The notes beneath the pieces were generated by a model. That model did no database searches, was not told the origin of the DNA, and saw only the letters and a list, made by a program, of their open reading frames with translations. 64,000 nt of DNA. It comes from Eremophila alpestris peregrina. Lineage: Eukaryota; Chordata; Aves; Passeriformes; Alaudidae. The DNA lies in the NCBI GenBank assembly GCA_009792885.1, contig WMCF01000025.1:4257899-4321898 (forward strand), written 5' to 3'. Of this stretch, positions 38,886 to 50,568 are shown one piece after another. A program made the translations under genes and the position numbers. The stretch's first letter is position 1, and each line of letters opens with the position of its first letter.

Positions 38886-39405
38886 TGTGTCAGGGAACTC
38901 TTGTGGTTTATTGTATGAATTAACTCCAGCAAGTAACCCACTATTTAGTTGGTAGAAATGTTGCCTAATAAACTCCCAGCTTTTCCAAAGTACTTCAACA
39001 AGCTCCCAGCTCTACAAGAAACTTCCAGTACTGAGCAAGGGGTAGAATATGATTGCTGTTCTTGCCAGGATGGAAATGAGGGAGGAGAAGAATAAAGGCA
39101 GAAAGAGACAAAGAGAAGGAAAAAGATCACCAGTCCTTAGATCTTGTATTCTTCTGGCTGCTGTGGGTGGTCTGGCTCTGGGGCTGACAAAAAACAGAGA
39201 GCAAGATACTGATCCACTTCCTTTTATACTTTACCTGATGTATTCCTCTTATGTACAATCAATTTTTTACATCATTTGTGCCCTATTTTGTGTGAGTGCA
39301 CAGTCAGCCCCTTGGAGCCCTCCCAGGAATAAGCTGGGAGAAATTGGGGGTCTGTGGTGGTCCTGGAGCCCCTTTTACTGAAGGGCTCAATCCTTCTTTT
39401 GACAC
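38886..39405 (-). mobile_element. Probable LTR, minus orientation
   Basis: On the minus strand there is a TATAAAA box (complement of 39222-39228) and, about 315 bp later, an AATAAA signal (complement of 38907-38912). The element then ends near '…ccctgacaca'. Composition is GC-richer and purine-biased compared with the flanks. The U3 side may reach about 39560. I did not recognise the family. The plus-strand frame at 39049-39381 lies antisense inside it. Confidence 0.5.
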
Positions 39406-42400
39406 AGATGCACTGAAACAGAAGTGTCAAGGCAGAGTTGCAAGCCTAGAAACTGAGAAGGAAGGTGCCTCAGAACAGCTCTGCCCCACCTCCATGGGAC
39501 CCTCTCTCTTCTATTCACTACTTTCCTGTTGCAACAGTTGGATGTCTAAGACAAAACATGCTTATGATTAGTGCTCCCCACCTAGCTGGGAAGTCAATAA
39601 CCTGTACAGCTCTGCTGTTTTCAGGGTAAGTACCTACCAGATCACTATTTATTTGTTCCAAGCTGCATACCCTATTCACTGTCAGATGCAGCGCTTATGG
39701 TGGTTTTCAGTCCCATTTGTATAAGTTCGTCCTCCTGTTTTTAGTGTCCTGTGTTTCAGAGGGATGTGTTAATTCACACTTATGTGCAGCAAAGACACCT
39801 TCTCCCTGTCATTGCTCACATTGTGGTTTCATTCACACAAGGCATTTTTTTATTCCATAAAAATGAGAATCGTTTTTCTTACAGCAAGGTTTCTTGCATG
39901 TGCTCCTACTCATTGAGGCCTTCCTCAATGGCACAAAAGGTGTGGGACCAAGTGAGTGGGAAAGCATCTGGATTTGCCCAGTGGAAGGCACTACTTCTTC
40001 ATGTCAGTATGAACCCATTTTACTTCAGGTCCTTCTGAAGCCAAAGGAACTCATTCAAGAACATAGAAGGTACTGACATATTTTGCTGACTTAGGGCCTT
40101 TGTGTGGATCTGTGACTGCACTGCTGACCACATCTTGTCAGACCTGCTGGTGTGCATTTACTAAGGGGGAAAGGATTCCTCCTGCCTCAGTCTATGCTGC
40201 TTTCTCCAGAGAAGGCACTGCAGAAATTCATGAAGAGGAAAAATCCATAGTTCCTAAGCAATGATTTGTTCTTGTTGGATTTAAGAGTAGATTGTAAGTC
40301 AGTCTGTCTATATACAGTCTGTCCACAGGAGATATATGTTTTATTTTTCTTGTAAACTGTCACCTGTAGGTTTATAACTGGTTGAGTATTACTTCATTTC
40401 ACACATACAACTCATTTTTGAAATGCAGTGAGGTAAGGGAGCTTCACTTACGTTACTCCTCAAACCCAAGATGTATGATACAGCAGCTGTCAAACCCAAG
40501 AGCTCAAAAATGATGAATAAGGTTTAAACCATCCCTTCCTGCTTTGAGGTTATTATAATAACAAGAATGATAAATCATTATTAGTGAGAGTCTTTCTTAT
40601 TTTTGAGAATTTTTATAGGATATCTTCTTCTTGCCTTTGAGTGTAATTTTATTTATTTTTTTCCTTCAGGAGATAAAAAACCCCTTTTTTTCATAGATTT
40701 TAATCTGCACAATATTTCATATCAATACAGATACTGCAAAATATCACTTGTTGATATTTATCTTGCATAGATTTTTAAGAATCTGAGAAAATCAAGGAAT
40801 TGAGCATAAGAACTAAGTTGTTCATGCAATTTTAGCAAGAGATTGAACATAGAATTGATGGTACAATAACAGTTCTACAAGTGGTAGAAGCTAACTACTA
40901 TGTGCATGCTATCCTGAGTTTTGTATTGCTGTAATATTTGAAAGCAACGCCCTTGAATAAGTCAAACATACAATTTCTTTTTAACATTTTGAGCACAACA
41001 TTCAGTATGAGGTGACTTAAATTTATGTTTTTCTTCTCTTTAACTGAATACAAGGAAATTATTTATGAAAAACTGTTTTTTAGTCCTTTAACTCTGACAT
41101 CTGTTAGTTTTTACTACTGTGTGAAAAAGCAATTCAATATATTATTAAATAGATTTTATTTTAATAACAAATATCAAGGGCCAACAAAATTTGTATCTGT
41201 CACCTTTCTTTGCTGGTTTAAAGTGATTTGTCACAAGAAAACTGTTTTATTGCACATTAACACCATTTTTAAAATGGACATCTATGTTTAAATTTCAATC
41301 AGAGCATCTGGAATACAACTTTGGAATACAGAACTAAACTAGAAACATTTGCCTTGAAGACTTGTAAAATATATTTGTTAGGCAACATAAATTAAAAAAA
41401 AACAAACAAATAAAAAGATCAGAGATTTAAATATATACCATAATTCCAATGCAAAACTCTTAAAGATGTCATCCTGTGTAACTCAGAAGCTATTTCTTTG
41501 TGAGCACATGAAGAAAATCTGGTTTCTAAAAGATGGTAGGTTTCAGTTTTTAGGAATCTTATGAGTTAAAAGGATTCAAAACTGTTATCACCTAAATAGT
41601 TGAGGTTTGAGGTTTGATTTTTTTACAAAAAGGCCTTCAGAGATGGGGAGAGGGTTTTGTGTGGTTGCTGGTGGAATAAAAGAATCTCTAGGAGTAAAAG
41701 AAACACATAGATTCTATACTACAACAGCTGTTTCCAAATGCACAGACCTTTTCTATTGCCTTGTCTATTCTTTTGGGATTTTTAAAGCCTGTCCTTGTAG
41801 TAGTACATCTCTGCTCAGAATACCAGCTGTAAGCTTACTCTTTGTTTTCTCTTAGAAAAAGAAATCCTGGGCTAATCATTGTATATAGCAGCATTTATAA
41901 AATTTGTTGGGCCATGCTTTAAAATGTTTGTATCTTAACTCATTTCCAGTTTTCTTCTTTTACAAAACGCAGCTTCTGGTTGGAAGGGACATGCAGAAGC
42001 ACTGTTTAAAGAGATTCTGAGGAGCACATGGGGTTGTGATGATATCAATGGCAATGGGTTTATTTATGAACTGATGAGCTTGTTCCAGTTTTTAGTGGAG
42101 TTTCTTATAGCTACCTTAAAAAGTACATTTCAGGGCATCATTTTTAAGTTTTAATATTAGTTATATGTTTGTCTCTAAATGCTTCTAATTAGAAGAGTCT
42201 TAACTTTGTATTATTTGATGACAACTAGCAATTTAGTTGTTGATGTAACTTTGTAAAGAGTTACCTGTTTTTCAGAGAACTGCTTCTGTTTGATGAGGAT
42301 GTTTAAATGTTTTATAAAAGCGTATCTCAGACTTGTCAGACAGTGTATTTTGCACTGTTAATATTTAAAAGAGATGAATTAACTGTGAAGTCAATGATTT

Positions 42401-42992
42401 TAAAGTTGTGCTTTAGCCTGCTGTGTCCTGTCAAAAGGCATATGCTCTCTTGACTAATAAAATTCTTATTAAAATATATGCTGGTAGCATGAAAACATCT
42501 GTATTATCATTGATTTTTATAGGATCCCTCATGGTTATGTTATTAATTAATATTTTTATTTTTTATTTGATTTGATTTTTACCACAGCACTCCATTTTAG
42601 GATTTTAGCTGCCTCCTGACTGCAATCCTGGCAACAAAACAAGGGAGAAAACGCCTGCCGCTAATCAAAATACTGTTAGGTAATAAATCATAATTTTCAA
42701 GCAATGACTCTCTTGAGATGATAAAGAAAAATGAATTGCATGTAAAGTGCATGCTACAGACAAATTTTACTGGCAGCCTACCTCATTTTTTGTTGTGCTG
42801 TTACATCACCTGTGTGTGTCTATTAGCAACATGTTGTGTTTAACTCACATGGAGCATGATCCAGCTTCAAAACTCCTTTTACCTGATTCGTATCTCTTGT
42901 TAATGGCACCTCCTATGTGTTTCTCCTGCTACATGTCTGTGTTTTTTCAGGAAAATGCAAGTATCTTCCCATTATGCAATCTGTGGTCTTGT
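39406..42992. other. Unique DNA, no gene seen
   Basis: No exon or repeat recognised. About 42580-42700 has balanced, non-repetitive sequence and could be a conserved non-coding element; this cannot be tested here. Confidence 0.5.
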
Positions 42993-43013
42993 AAAACAAA
43001 CAAACAAACAAAC
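42993..43013. repeat. (AAAC)n microsatellite
   Basis: About five units of AAAC. It falls inside a 136-codon plus-strand frame (42747-43157), giving a KQTN-type stretch, which is a further reason not to treat that frame as a gene. Confidence 0.9.
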
Positions 43014-46000
43014 CCAGATCTATCAGACAAACTCTCACAGTTAGTGCAGCATGAATCCCACAATGCTTGTCAGATTTTTGAGAAACTTCTGAGCAAGTGT
43101 TTTTTTGCAAGGTACCCGATGATACTCAAAGCAGAAAAATATGTCCCAGCTTCATAACAATACAGAAGATTTTGGGGTTATTTTTTGACCTGAGCTTTCT
43201 GTAAAACTTAAGAGATTACTGAGTGCCAGTTATAGGATACCTACTGATTTTTGATATTGTCACAGGATCCTCATCCAGAGTTTTATCTTATTGGTATATT
43301 GAGATTTCTATGAATTGTAGCAGAACATGTGAAAAGGCCTCTCAAAGATGTAATATCTATCTAAACAAGACTTTTGTTAATTGACCTAATGGAAATGGAG
43401 TAGAGCTATATGTGTGATGACTTTAATGCAGAATAAGGCATCAGTTAAAAGCCCTAGCTAATAAAACAATAAAACCTGAGGGCAAGCTGATTTCTAAGTT
43501 TGGAATTTGTTAGGTTGGGAGATGAATATAAACTATTTGCAAGCTTGAAGTATTTGAAATTTTATGCCATTTATGAGATCTCTGGGGTTCAAATAATGTT
43601 CATAAGCTGGGAAGATTTTTTAAATAAATGTGTGTTTAAACAATGAAGAAAAGTACCTCAAAATTATGCTGCACCATATTTATTTTTAAGTCATTATGTT
43701 TGTAAGATTGTATCTGTGATGTAAAGACACATAATTTAACATGCCTCAATCATTTTCTCATGCCAGGTAAAGAGGTTTTAAATGTGAAAGAAATAGTAAA
43801 GTATCACCAAGCATTTTCTCTGTAAGCATGCTTGTTTGATTATAATAATAATGATGTTTGCTTTCCATCATAATTTCTGCTTAGCTAAATCTCTGATTAA
43901 AAAAACAAACACAAATTAGTGCTATTGGTCAGAAACAAACCAAGCAAGGAGTTTAAATACATTAAATCTAATCTACATCATGCCTGTGATCAACAGAGAG
44001 GCCTGTGTGTGCAAACATACTTTTTTCACCAGTTCCTACAGAATTTCTTCACTTCTGGGGAATACTCTGGATCTAGTTCCCCTTTCAGAGTCTTCTGAAA
44101 CCACCAGCCCCTCTAAAGGCTTTCTCTGACACTGGTTGCTCTGAAATACCTCTTCCAATCTGCAGGGGCAAATATTGTTGAGATTTGTAGTGGCATTAAA
44201 TGTAGATACACTTAAACTGGTGTGAAGGGTGAAAGAAGGGGAATTTCTGAATGTGGAAGCAAGAAAAAGGAGAGAAAGGTTTTTAGGGTGGCAGGTTTAG
44301 GTGCCAGTAGGTTATCCACAGAATACCAGTGTCACAATTCTCAGGGCAGCCAGTCTGAGAAAGCAGAAAAGAAACTAAGAAAAGAGAGCCTGCTCCCTGA
44401 GCAGAACAGCCTCAAGCCATTAAGAAATAATGACAAAAAGAAAAAAAAAAAAAGAGTTGGAGACTTGATGTACATCAGGAGACTAAAAGAAATTCACAGA
44501 AGTTAAAGAGGACAGACATACAAATTTTCTTAACCATTGTTAGATCAAAACAAGCACAGTCTCCTGTCTAATAAAAAAAAAGTTGTAATGAAGGCTTGAA
44601 AAAAGCTGTCTTTCCTTCCTATGTCAGTGCATGAAATTCTGGCCAAACCACTGGGTACACGCAACTTGTGCTGAACAGTCTGCTTGGATGTTAACATCTC
44701 AGGGCATGTGAGGGCTTGGCAGTATAAGCAACACTGGTTTCCTTTTAATATAGAATGTTTTTCTCCTCCTGCAACTGATTGCAGTGAATGCTGCTGTATG
44801 GTTGCACAAATTTTGCAGCATGTTTTCCTTCACTGTGAAAGTGATTTTTATCTCTTTAAATGATTGTCAATATCCCTGCTTGAAACAGTAGGACTGGCTG
44901 GTGTAACACTCAAGAAAACCATTTTCACCGCATAGGATGGGTTCCAGAAGAAACCTGTGCAAGGCACTGGTCGTTTGGAGGAGAAGGTGAATTATTGGGA
45001 ATGAATTTAATGGAGTAAGCCAAGGAATTAACGCTTGTGTATGTTAACCAGGTAGGGAAAGTATTGTAGATAAAAAGGAGCCATATAATGAATGATAAAA
45101 TCTGAGTGTTATGAGGGAGAATGAGGGTTATAGATTTCAGAAAAAAAGTTTGTAAAATACTCATATTCCAGCATTCATTTAACCAAAGGAGTACAATATA
45201 TATATATATGTGAATCTTTACCTTAAGCTGATTGTGGAGGATTTCATCCCTGAGTAAAACCCTGCTGTGAAGCCTAGAACATGCTTTCATTGTGAGTTTT
45301 GGAACAAAAACCTGACTAATACGGGAAATAATGTTTTCTTTACAAGAAAGTTTGATTAATAGAACTGTAACTCTGTTGTAGGAGAAGGAAAAAGGTATTT
45401 GGTCCTTGTGTGAAAATAGTTAATCTTCCTGACACCATAGCTATAAGGACCCATTGGTCACAAAGAAAGTATCAATTCCTATTGTGGTACATCAGCTTGG
45501 GAGACCACAGAGGGAATTTTCTCAACACTTGTCATTAGAAGATGAGATATTAAATGGGGCCTTAAAAAGGGAAATATTTCTGTGAACAACTTTTATATCC
45601 TTCCATCGCATATTTACAATGCACCTTCTAAATCATCTTGGAAGTCAATGATTAGTGAAATTACCTAAGATCTTATCTTCAATTTATTTATGTTTCATAA
45701 ATTTAATGGAAAGACACTTATGCAAACTTTTACAACTAGCCTTTCATATGACAAAGGTCTCAGGGCTGTGGGTATTTCTAAAACCCGTGTAGGCTTTCAA
45801 AAATATTTAAATTTACTAGATTTTATACAGCAGAAATTCTCTCTTGTAAAAGCACTTAAGTATGCTCAGGTTAAAAAATATTCTTCCATTTCAAGAAAAA
45901 TGCACAAATTTATTCTTAAACATTTAGAGTAATATGCATTTAAAATTTAGGGTATATTGAGGTGTTTTTTGGGTTTGACATGCATTGTATTCAAGTCAGG

Positions 46001-47032
46001 TACTACATGTATTGCAGTGATGACAAGAAGAGTGAAAATATGCTAGAAATGTATTAAACAATATTCCTGTGAGCACCAGGAATAACAGCCTGATTGCAGT
46101 TTCAATGTTGTGAATGTGCTTCAGTGTTACACTGGGAATAAGCAGCAATGCCAGATCATTGTCTCCCTTGTTATTTGTGCTCTGGTTACTGCATGTATCT
46201 CATGGTTCAGTTTTCCTCCCAAAGTGTGCTCCCAGAAAAACAACTGACAAGTAAATTGAATTGCTTCAATGTAAGCAACGTGGTCATTCCTACCCTCCGA
46301 GTGGGATTTTCTCCTGTCTCTCAGATACTGCTCTGTACATGGATGGGGGATATAAAGAGCACCCTATAAATCATTTCTGCATAAGCAAGGGCAAGCAAAT
46401 GGTAATTCATGCTGAATAGAACTGCTGTATCCCCTGTGCATGTATAAAAACCTGCTGTAGGCATACAGGCAAACAACATCACTGCCCAGTAAATTTAGAG
46501 GAGGTTTTAAGATCTACACTGAACAGAGTTCAGTTAGAGTTACTAAAATCAAGTCTTTTATGTCAAGAAAACTTATTCATAAAAGAGTGATATTCTAGTT
46601 GAGGATTTTATTCCTAGTAGGGAGAGAATGTATGACTATTATCACTAGAATAAGTTATATACTCCAAGCCTTTTAAGATACTGAAACTTTGACTTATAGT
46701 AACTGTTTTTCTGAATGCAGATGAAAATATCATGAACTTTTGTGCTTTCTTTACCCCAAGGTTAAAGCAAAAAATGCTTTTTCACCTTGCCAGCAAAAAT
46801 TTTCTTAGAACATAGACATGATTGGGATCTCCAGGTTTATTTTGCTATGACACACTCGAGAATTACTGGTGTGCTCATGGTCTATACCTCTGCTAAAAAT
46901 ATCATTATGAAGAAATAAACAAAGAAATAGTGGTGAATAGAGATGAATGGGTATAAATTTTGATTAAATTTTGATATTAGTGATTTTTAAATCAACTTAT
47001 CAGTTTTAAGTATGTGTTTAAATTGCATTCAT
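43014..47032. other. Unique AT-rich DNA with small simple repeats
   Basis: No gene recognised. An A-rich run lies at about 44437-44453 and (AT)7 at 45196-45209. The stretch 43640-43900 is a weak candidate for a conserved non-coding element. Confidence 0.5.
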
Positions 47033-47465
47033 AAGATCCTGGGGTACATTAGGAAGAGCATTGCCAGCAGGTAGAGGGAGGTGATCCTGTCCCTCTACTC
47101 AGCCCTGGTGAGGCCACATCTGGAGTGCTGTGTCGAGCTCTGAGCTCCTCAGCACAAGAGAGACACAGAGCTCCTGGAGCAGGTCCAGAAGAGGACAGCA
47201 AGGTGATTAAGGGACTGGAATATCTCTATTATGAGGACAGGCTGAGGGAACTCGGCCTGTCCAGCCTTGAGAAGAGAGAACTGAGAGAGCACCTCATAAA
47301 TGTCTGTCAGTATCTGAACAGAGGGTGCCAATAAGATGTTTTCAGGCTCTGCTCCGTGCTCCTGAGCAATACAACAAGAGGTAAGAGTGAGAAATTGATG
47401 CGCAGGAAGTTCTACCTGAATTTTTCTCTGTCTGTCTGCTCTAAATGCTCCTTACTGTGCTCTCT
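47033..47465 (+). mobile_element. CR1 LINE fragment near the 3' end
   Basis: A clear plus-strand CR1: 'ggaagagcattgccagcagg', GGGAGGTGATCCTGTCCCTC, CTACTCAGCCCTGGTGAGGC, 'cacatctggagtgctgtgtc', 'gagctcctggagcaggtcca', 'tgattaagggactggaatat' and 'aggaagttctacctgaat'. The frame at 47125-47334 gives residues such as LRELGLSSLEKRELREHLIN, the typical translated CR1 tail. It is cut short at the 5' end, lacks the terminal ATTCTATG repeats, and contains in-frame stops. It is the best-preserved CR1 in the window. Confidence 0.95.
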
Positions 47466-50403
47466 ACAGCAATTTTAGAGCAGCACTTCACAGTCTAGAA
47501 GGGTAGATTACCTCAGGCATAGAAGACACTATCCTTGAGCAGCAAATTAGGGAAGCAGTATAATGAATCTCTACTCCTATGTAGTGGATGATAAAATGGG
47601 AAGTAGTTATGAGGATTTAATTCCCTTTTATATGTAAAAGAGCGTTGAACTCTTCAGCAGGGGGCCCCAGAGCTGTGCAATTTTCTATACTGATGGTAAA
47701 TTAAAATTAATAGGAAAAAAAAAAATCTTTGGGCCTTAAATCTGTTCCCTGTGCTTTATTCCCCAAGAGATTTCAGGGATGGCTGGGATACTAGGCAGCT
47801 TTACACTCAGAATGAGTGGCAAAAAAACTTCTAGAGCTTGATTTGTAGGATTATGAATTTTATTCAGGGGAGTGGGAAAACGAAAGAGGATGGGTATGTG
47901 CTATACAGGATGATATAATGAGATGGAATATGATTTCTTAGTTCCTTCTTTTTTTGAGTTTGGGGTAAATATAGGATACGTGAACTACCAGATTAGCCTG
48001 AGGTGTTTAGTTAACTCCACTTCCTTGGATTTTTACTTCAGCTGTGACTTACTCATCAATGGCTTTTCCTTCAAAGAAGTCCCTCCTGGACCTTCAGGGT
48101 GTGAAAAGCATCTGTGTGAGACCACTTGAGGCAGGAATCAGTGAACATTTGTACACCAAGATCTCTGACCACCCAGGAATGAGCAAGGTCTGAAAGGATT
48201 TCCTTGCATAAAGAAAGGATGACAGAAAAAATACACCCTTCAGAGCAGCTGAAGTTATTGGGGTATGTGTCTATGTCCTCCTTAATTCAGAGAGCTTTTC
48301 TAAAACATCAGGATATGGAATGTTCATCACTTTCTTCCTATGTCAAGACATGGTTGCCCAAAATGGCTACAAGGTGGGTTTTGGTACCCATCATTGTTAC
48401 TGTGATGGTCACCAGGTGATGATTTTATTGTGTTTCCCAGAGACAGCTGTCACACTTTGCTGGTGTCTGGTGCTAAATTGCACTGTACATCAGTCAACTG
48501 GAAATCACCCTTAAGTGTTCCGTTTCAACTGGGATGCCTATAAACACTAGAAGGGTATCTGATTTGTTATTCCTAATTCTTCCTTGAATCTCCAGTGTCC
48601 CACAATTTGCTCTTTCCATTTTTATTTTGTTTCAACAGGACCTCAGAGGTTTTGATTTTAAGCTGTCAGCTTTGCATCATGTATGATATCTTTCTATTTA
48701 CATAATTTTATCCTGCCTGCTAGAGAACACACACTTCTTGACTGAAAAACACATAAGTGAATTGCTAAGGCCTCTGGCTTCTATTAGAATACACATAAAT
48801 ATTTCTTTGCATTATTTCATCAAACAGGAATTTGAATCTCTCTCAGGTGTTTCACCTACTGTTTTATTTCACATCATGACAAACATGGGAGACCCTGGTC
48901 TCTGATGTTTTTCATAGCAGACAATTACTTTGTGTCTTTCCAGATCTTTATGTAATATTTACTACTCATATATAAAGATATATCTAAATATTATTGCTCT
49001 CTTTAAATGCGGTTGTTTTTCTGTATTATTCATTCTAAAAAAATACATCCTAGCTAGAAATGTTTTTATTGAAGGAATTTGCTCATTGCTTTATTTCAGC
49101 ACTCCTTGATTTATTTAACAAATGGCAGGGTGATACTACACTGTAGACAACTTGAGGCTCTTGGTGCAATTGCAAATCTGTTGCAGATTTGTGCATAGAT
49201 TATCCTGAACTGAACTATTTTTTTCCTTAAATTCTTAACCATTTTTTGCTTCAGGCTGTTTTTTTTTTTTAACATGCTGTTTCTTAGCTTTATTACTAGA
49301 AGCTGATTACTTTAAGAAAAACAATAATCTAGTTGATGTATCAAAGGAGTACATTAAGTAGGTAAAAATAGTCAGTTGAAATAAGTCTATCTTTTTTATT
49401 GACAGCACCACATGAACTTTGACTTCCTTGTCCTTTAACTCCTCTGTTAATCTACTTAGTCTTGACCCTTCAGGCTTTGGTGGTTTTTTTTTTTACTGTG
49501 GCTGAAGAAATTTTTCCATAATTTTGAATGTGTTTGAAAATTCTCTCTCTTCCCTGTTTGAAACGTTTCTCATCTCTTAATTTAAATTCTTTTTGAAGGC
49601 ATGTCTTTCTCCTGAGGGTCAGAAATGTTCAATTGTTGTATATAGCTCATGGCCACTGTGTAAAATAATAAAAGTAAAACAAAGTAAGGAGAGATTAATT
49701 GATAGGGTCTGGACAAGCCTCAGGGTTAGTCTCTTGAAAATGCCATTTCCTAGGTTAAAGTTTATCTTACTATAAAGAATCTGTGCAATAAATAGGAAAC
49801 ATTGCAGAATATCCTTCCATTCACACTTCTGTGAACAAGTGAATGTGGATGCCTGATTTCGGAAAGTGTTTTCACTTGTTTACTTCATAATAGAGGAATG
49901 GTGAGTGACTGGAAGAATTTAACTTTGCTTTTCCAGTGCAGGGAATGAGGCAATGAAACTTGTTTGACATACAATTTAATTCTGATCATGAATTCTGGTT
50001 TAAAGTTCATCTGTTGGTGCACTGTCCTTATTTGCATGAATGTTTGTAGAACATGGAAAGGACTCTGTTCTGCATAAGTCCTGGTTACTTAAGCACTTTG
50101 AGTCAAATATTTTGTTTAGTTGCCTCACCATTGAGAGGTGGTTGATTTTAGGTGCTGAAGTCAAAAAACCTGGCTCTAAATTGTATCTAAATTAGGAATA
50201 AGGAGGGAGTAATGTAAGGAAAATCTGATACTAATTTCAAATGTCCTTGCCCCTAAAACTAAGGAGACAAAAGTACTTTGAAAATTCATTTGGCCTATTA
50301 CTCCTGAGGTATTTTTTTTTTATACACACATTATTTCTGACAAAGGTATCTGTTTTGAAAGACCTTCTAATTTTAAAAGATCTTCAAGATAAGGTCAGCA
50401 AAT
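47466..50403. other. Unique AT-rich DNA, no gene seen
   Basis: Nothing recognised. A short 'gggggccccagagctg' at about 47659 looks like a piece of CR1 but has no flanking match. Confidence 0.55.
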
Positions 50404-50568
50404 TTTTCAATCAATATTCCAATATTTTTAAATAAAGAGTTAACCTTTAGCACTTGGAATTCTTATCTAGTTTACACATCTAGATGTGTATAAGAGACAT
50501 TTTCAATCAATATTCCAATATTTTTAAATAAAGAGTTAACCTTTAGCACTTGGAATTCTTATCTAGTT
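50404..50568. repeat. 69-bp exact direct duplication around an adapter remnant
   Basis: 50404-50472 and 50500-50568 are identical over 69 bases at an offset of 96. The 27 bases between them are library adapter (next entry). An exact duplication in otherwise unique DNA, separated only by adapter, shows that one locus was written twice during assembly or gap filling. Confidence 0.95.
50473..50499. other. Nextera mate-pair junction adapter remnant
   Basis: The 27 bases are TACACATCT followed directly by AGATGTGTATAAGAGACA. The second part is 18 of the 19 bases of the Tn5 mosaic end used in Nextera kits. The first part is the last nine bases of its reverse complement. The head-to-head joint of two mosaic ends is the mate-pair junction adapter. 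The outer 10 bases on the left and 1 on the right are missing. Confidence 0.96.

Noticed and set aside
42747..43157. 136-codon plus-strand open frame
   Set aside because: It crosses an (AAAC)n microsatellite and shows no domain or splice context.
47125..47334. Plus-strand frame considered as a gene
   Set aside because: It lies wholly in the CR1 fragment and gives the usual CR1-derived peptide.
47650..47690. Short match to CR1 ('gggggccccagagctg')
   Set aside because: The match does not extend on either side, so it is probably chance.
50473..50499. Spacer considered as a natural palindrome or transposon end
   Set aside because: It matches the synthetic mosaic-end junction almost base for base, and exact flanking duplication fits an assembly error.
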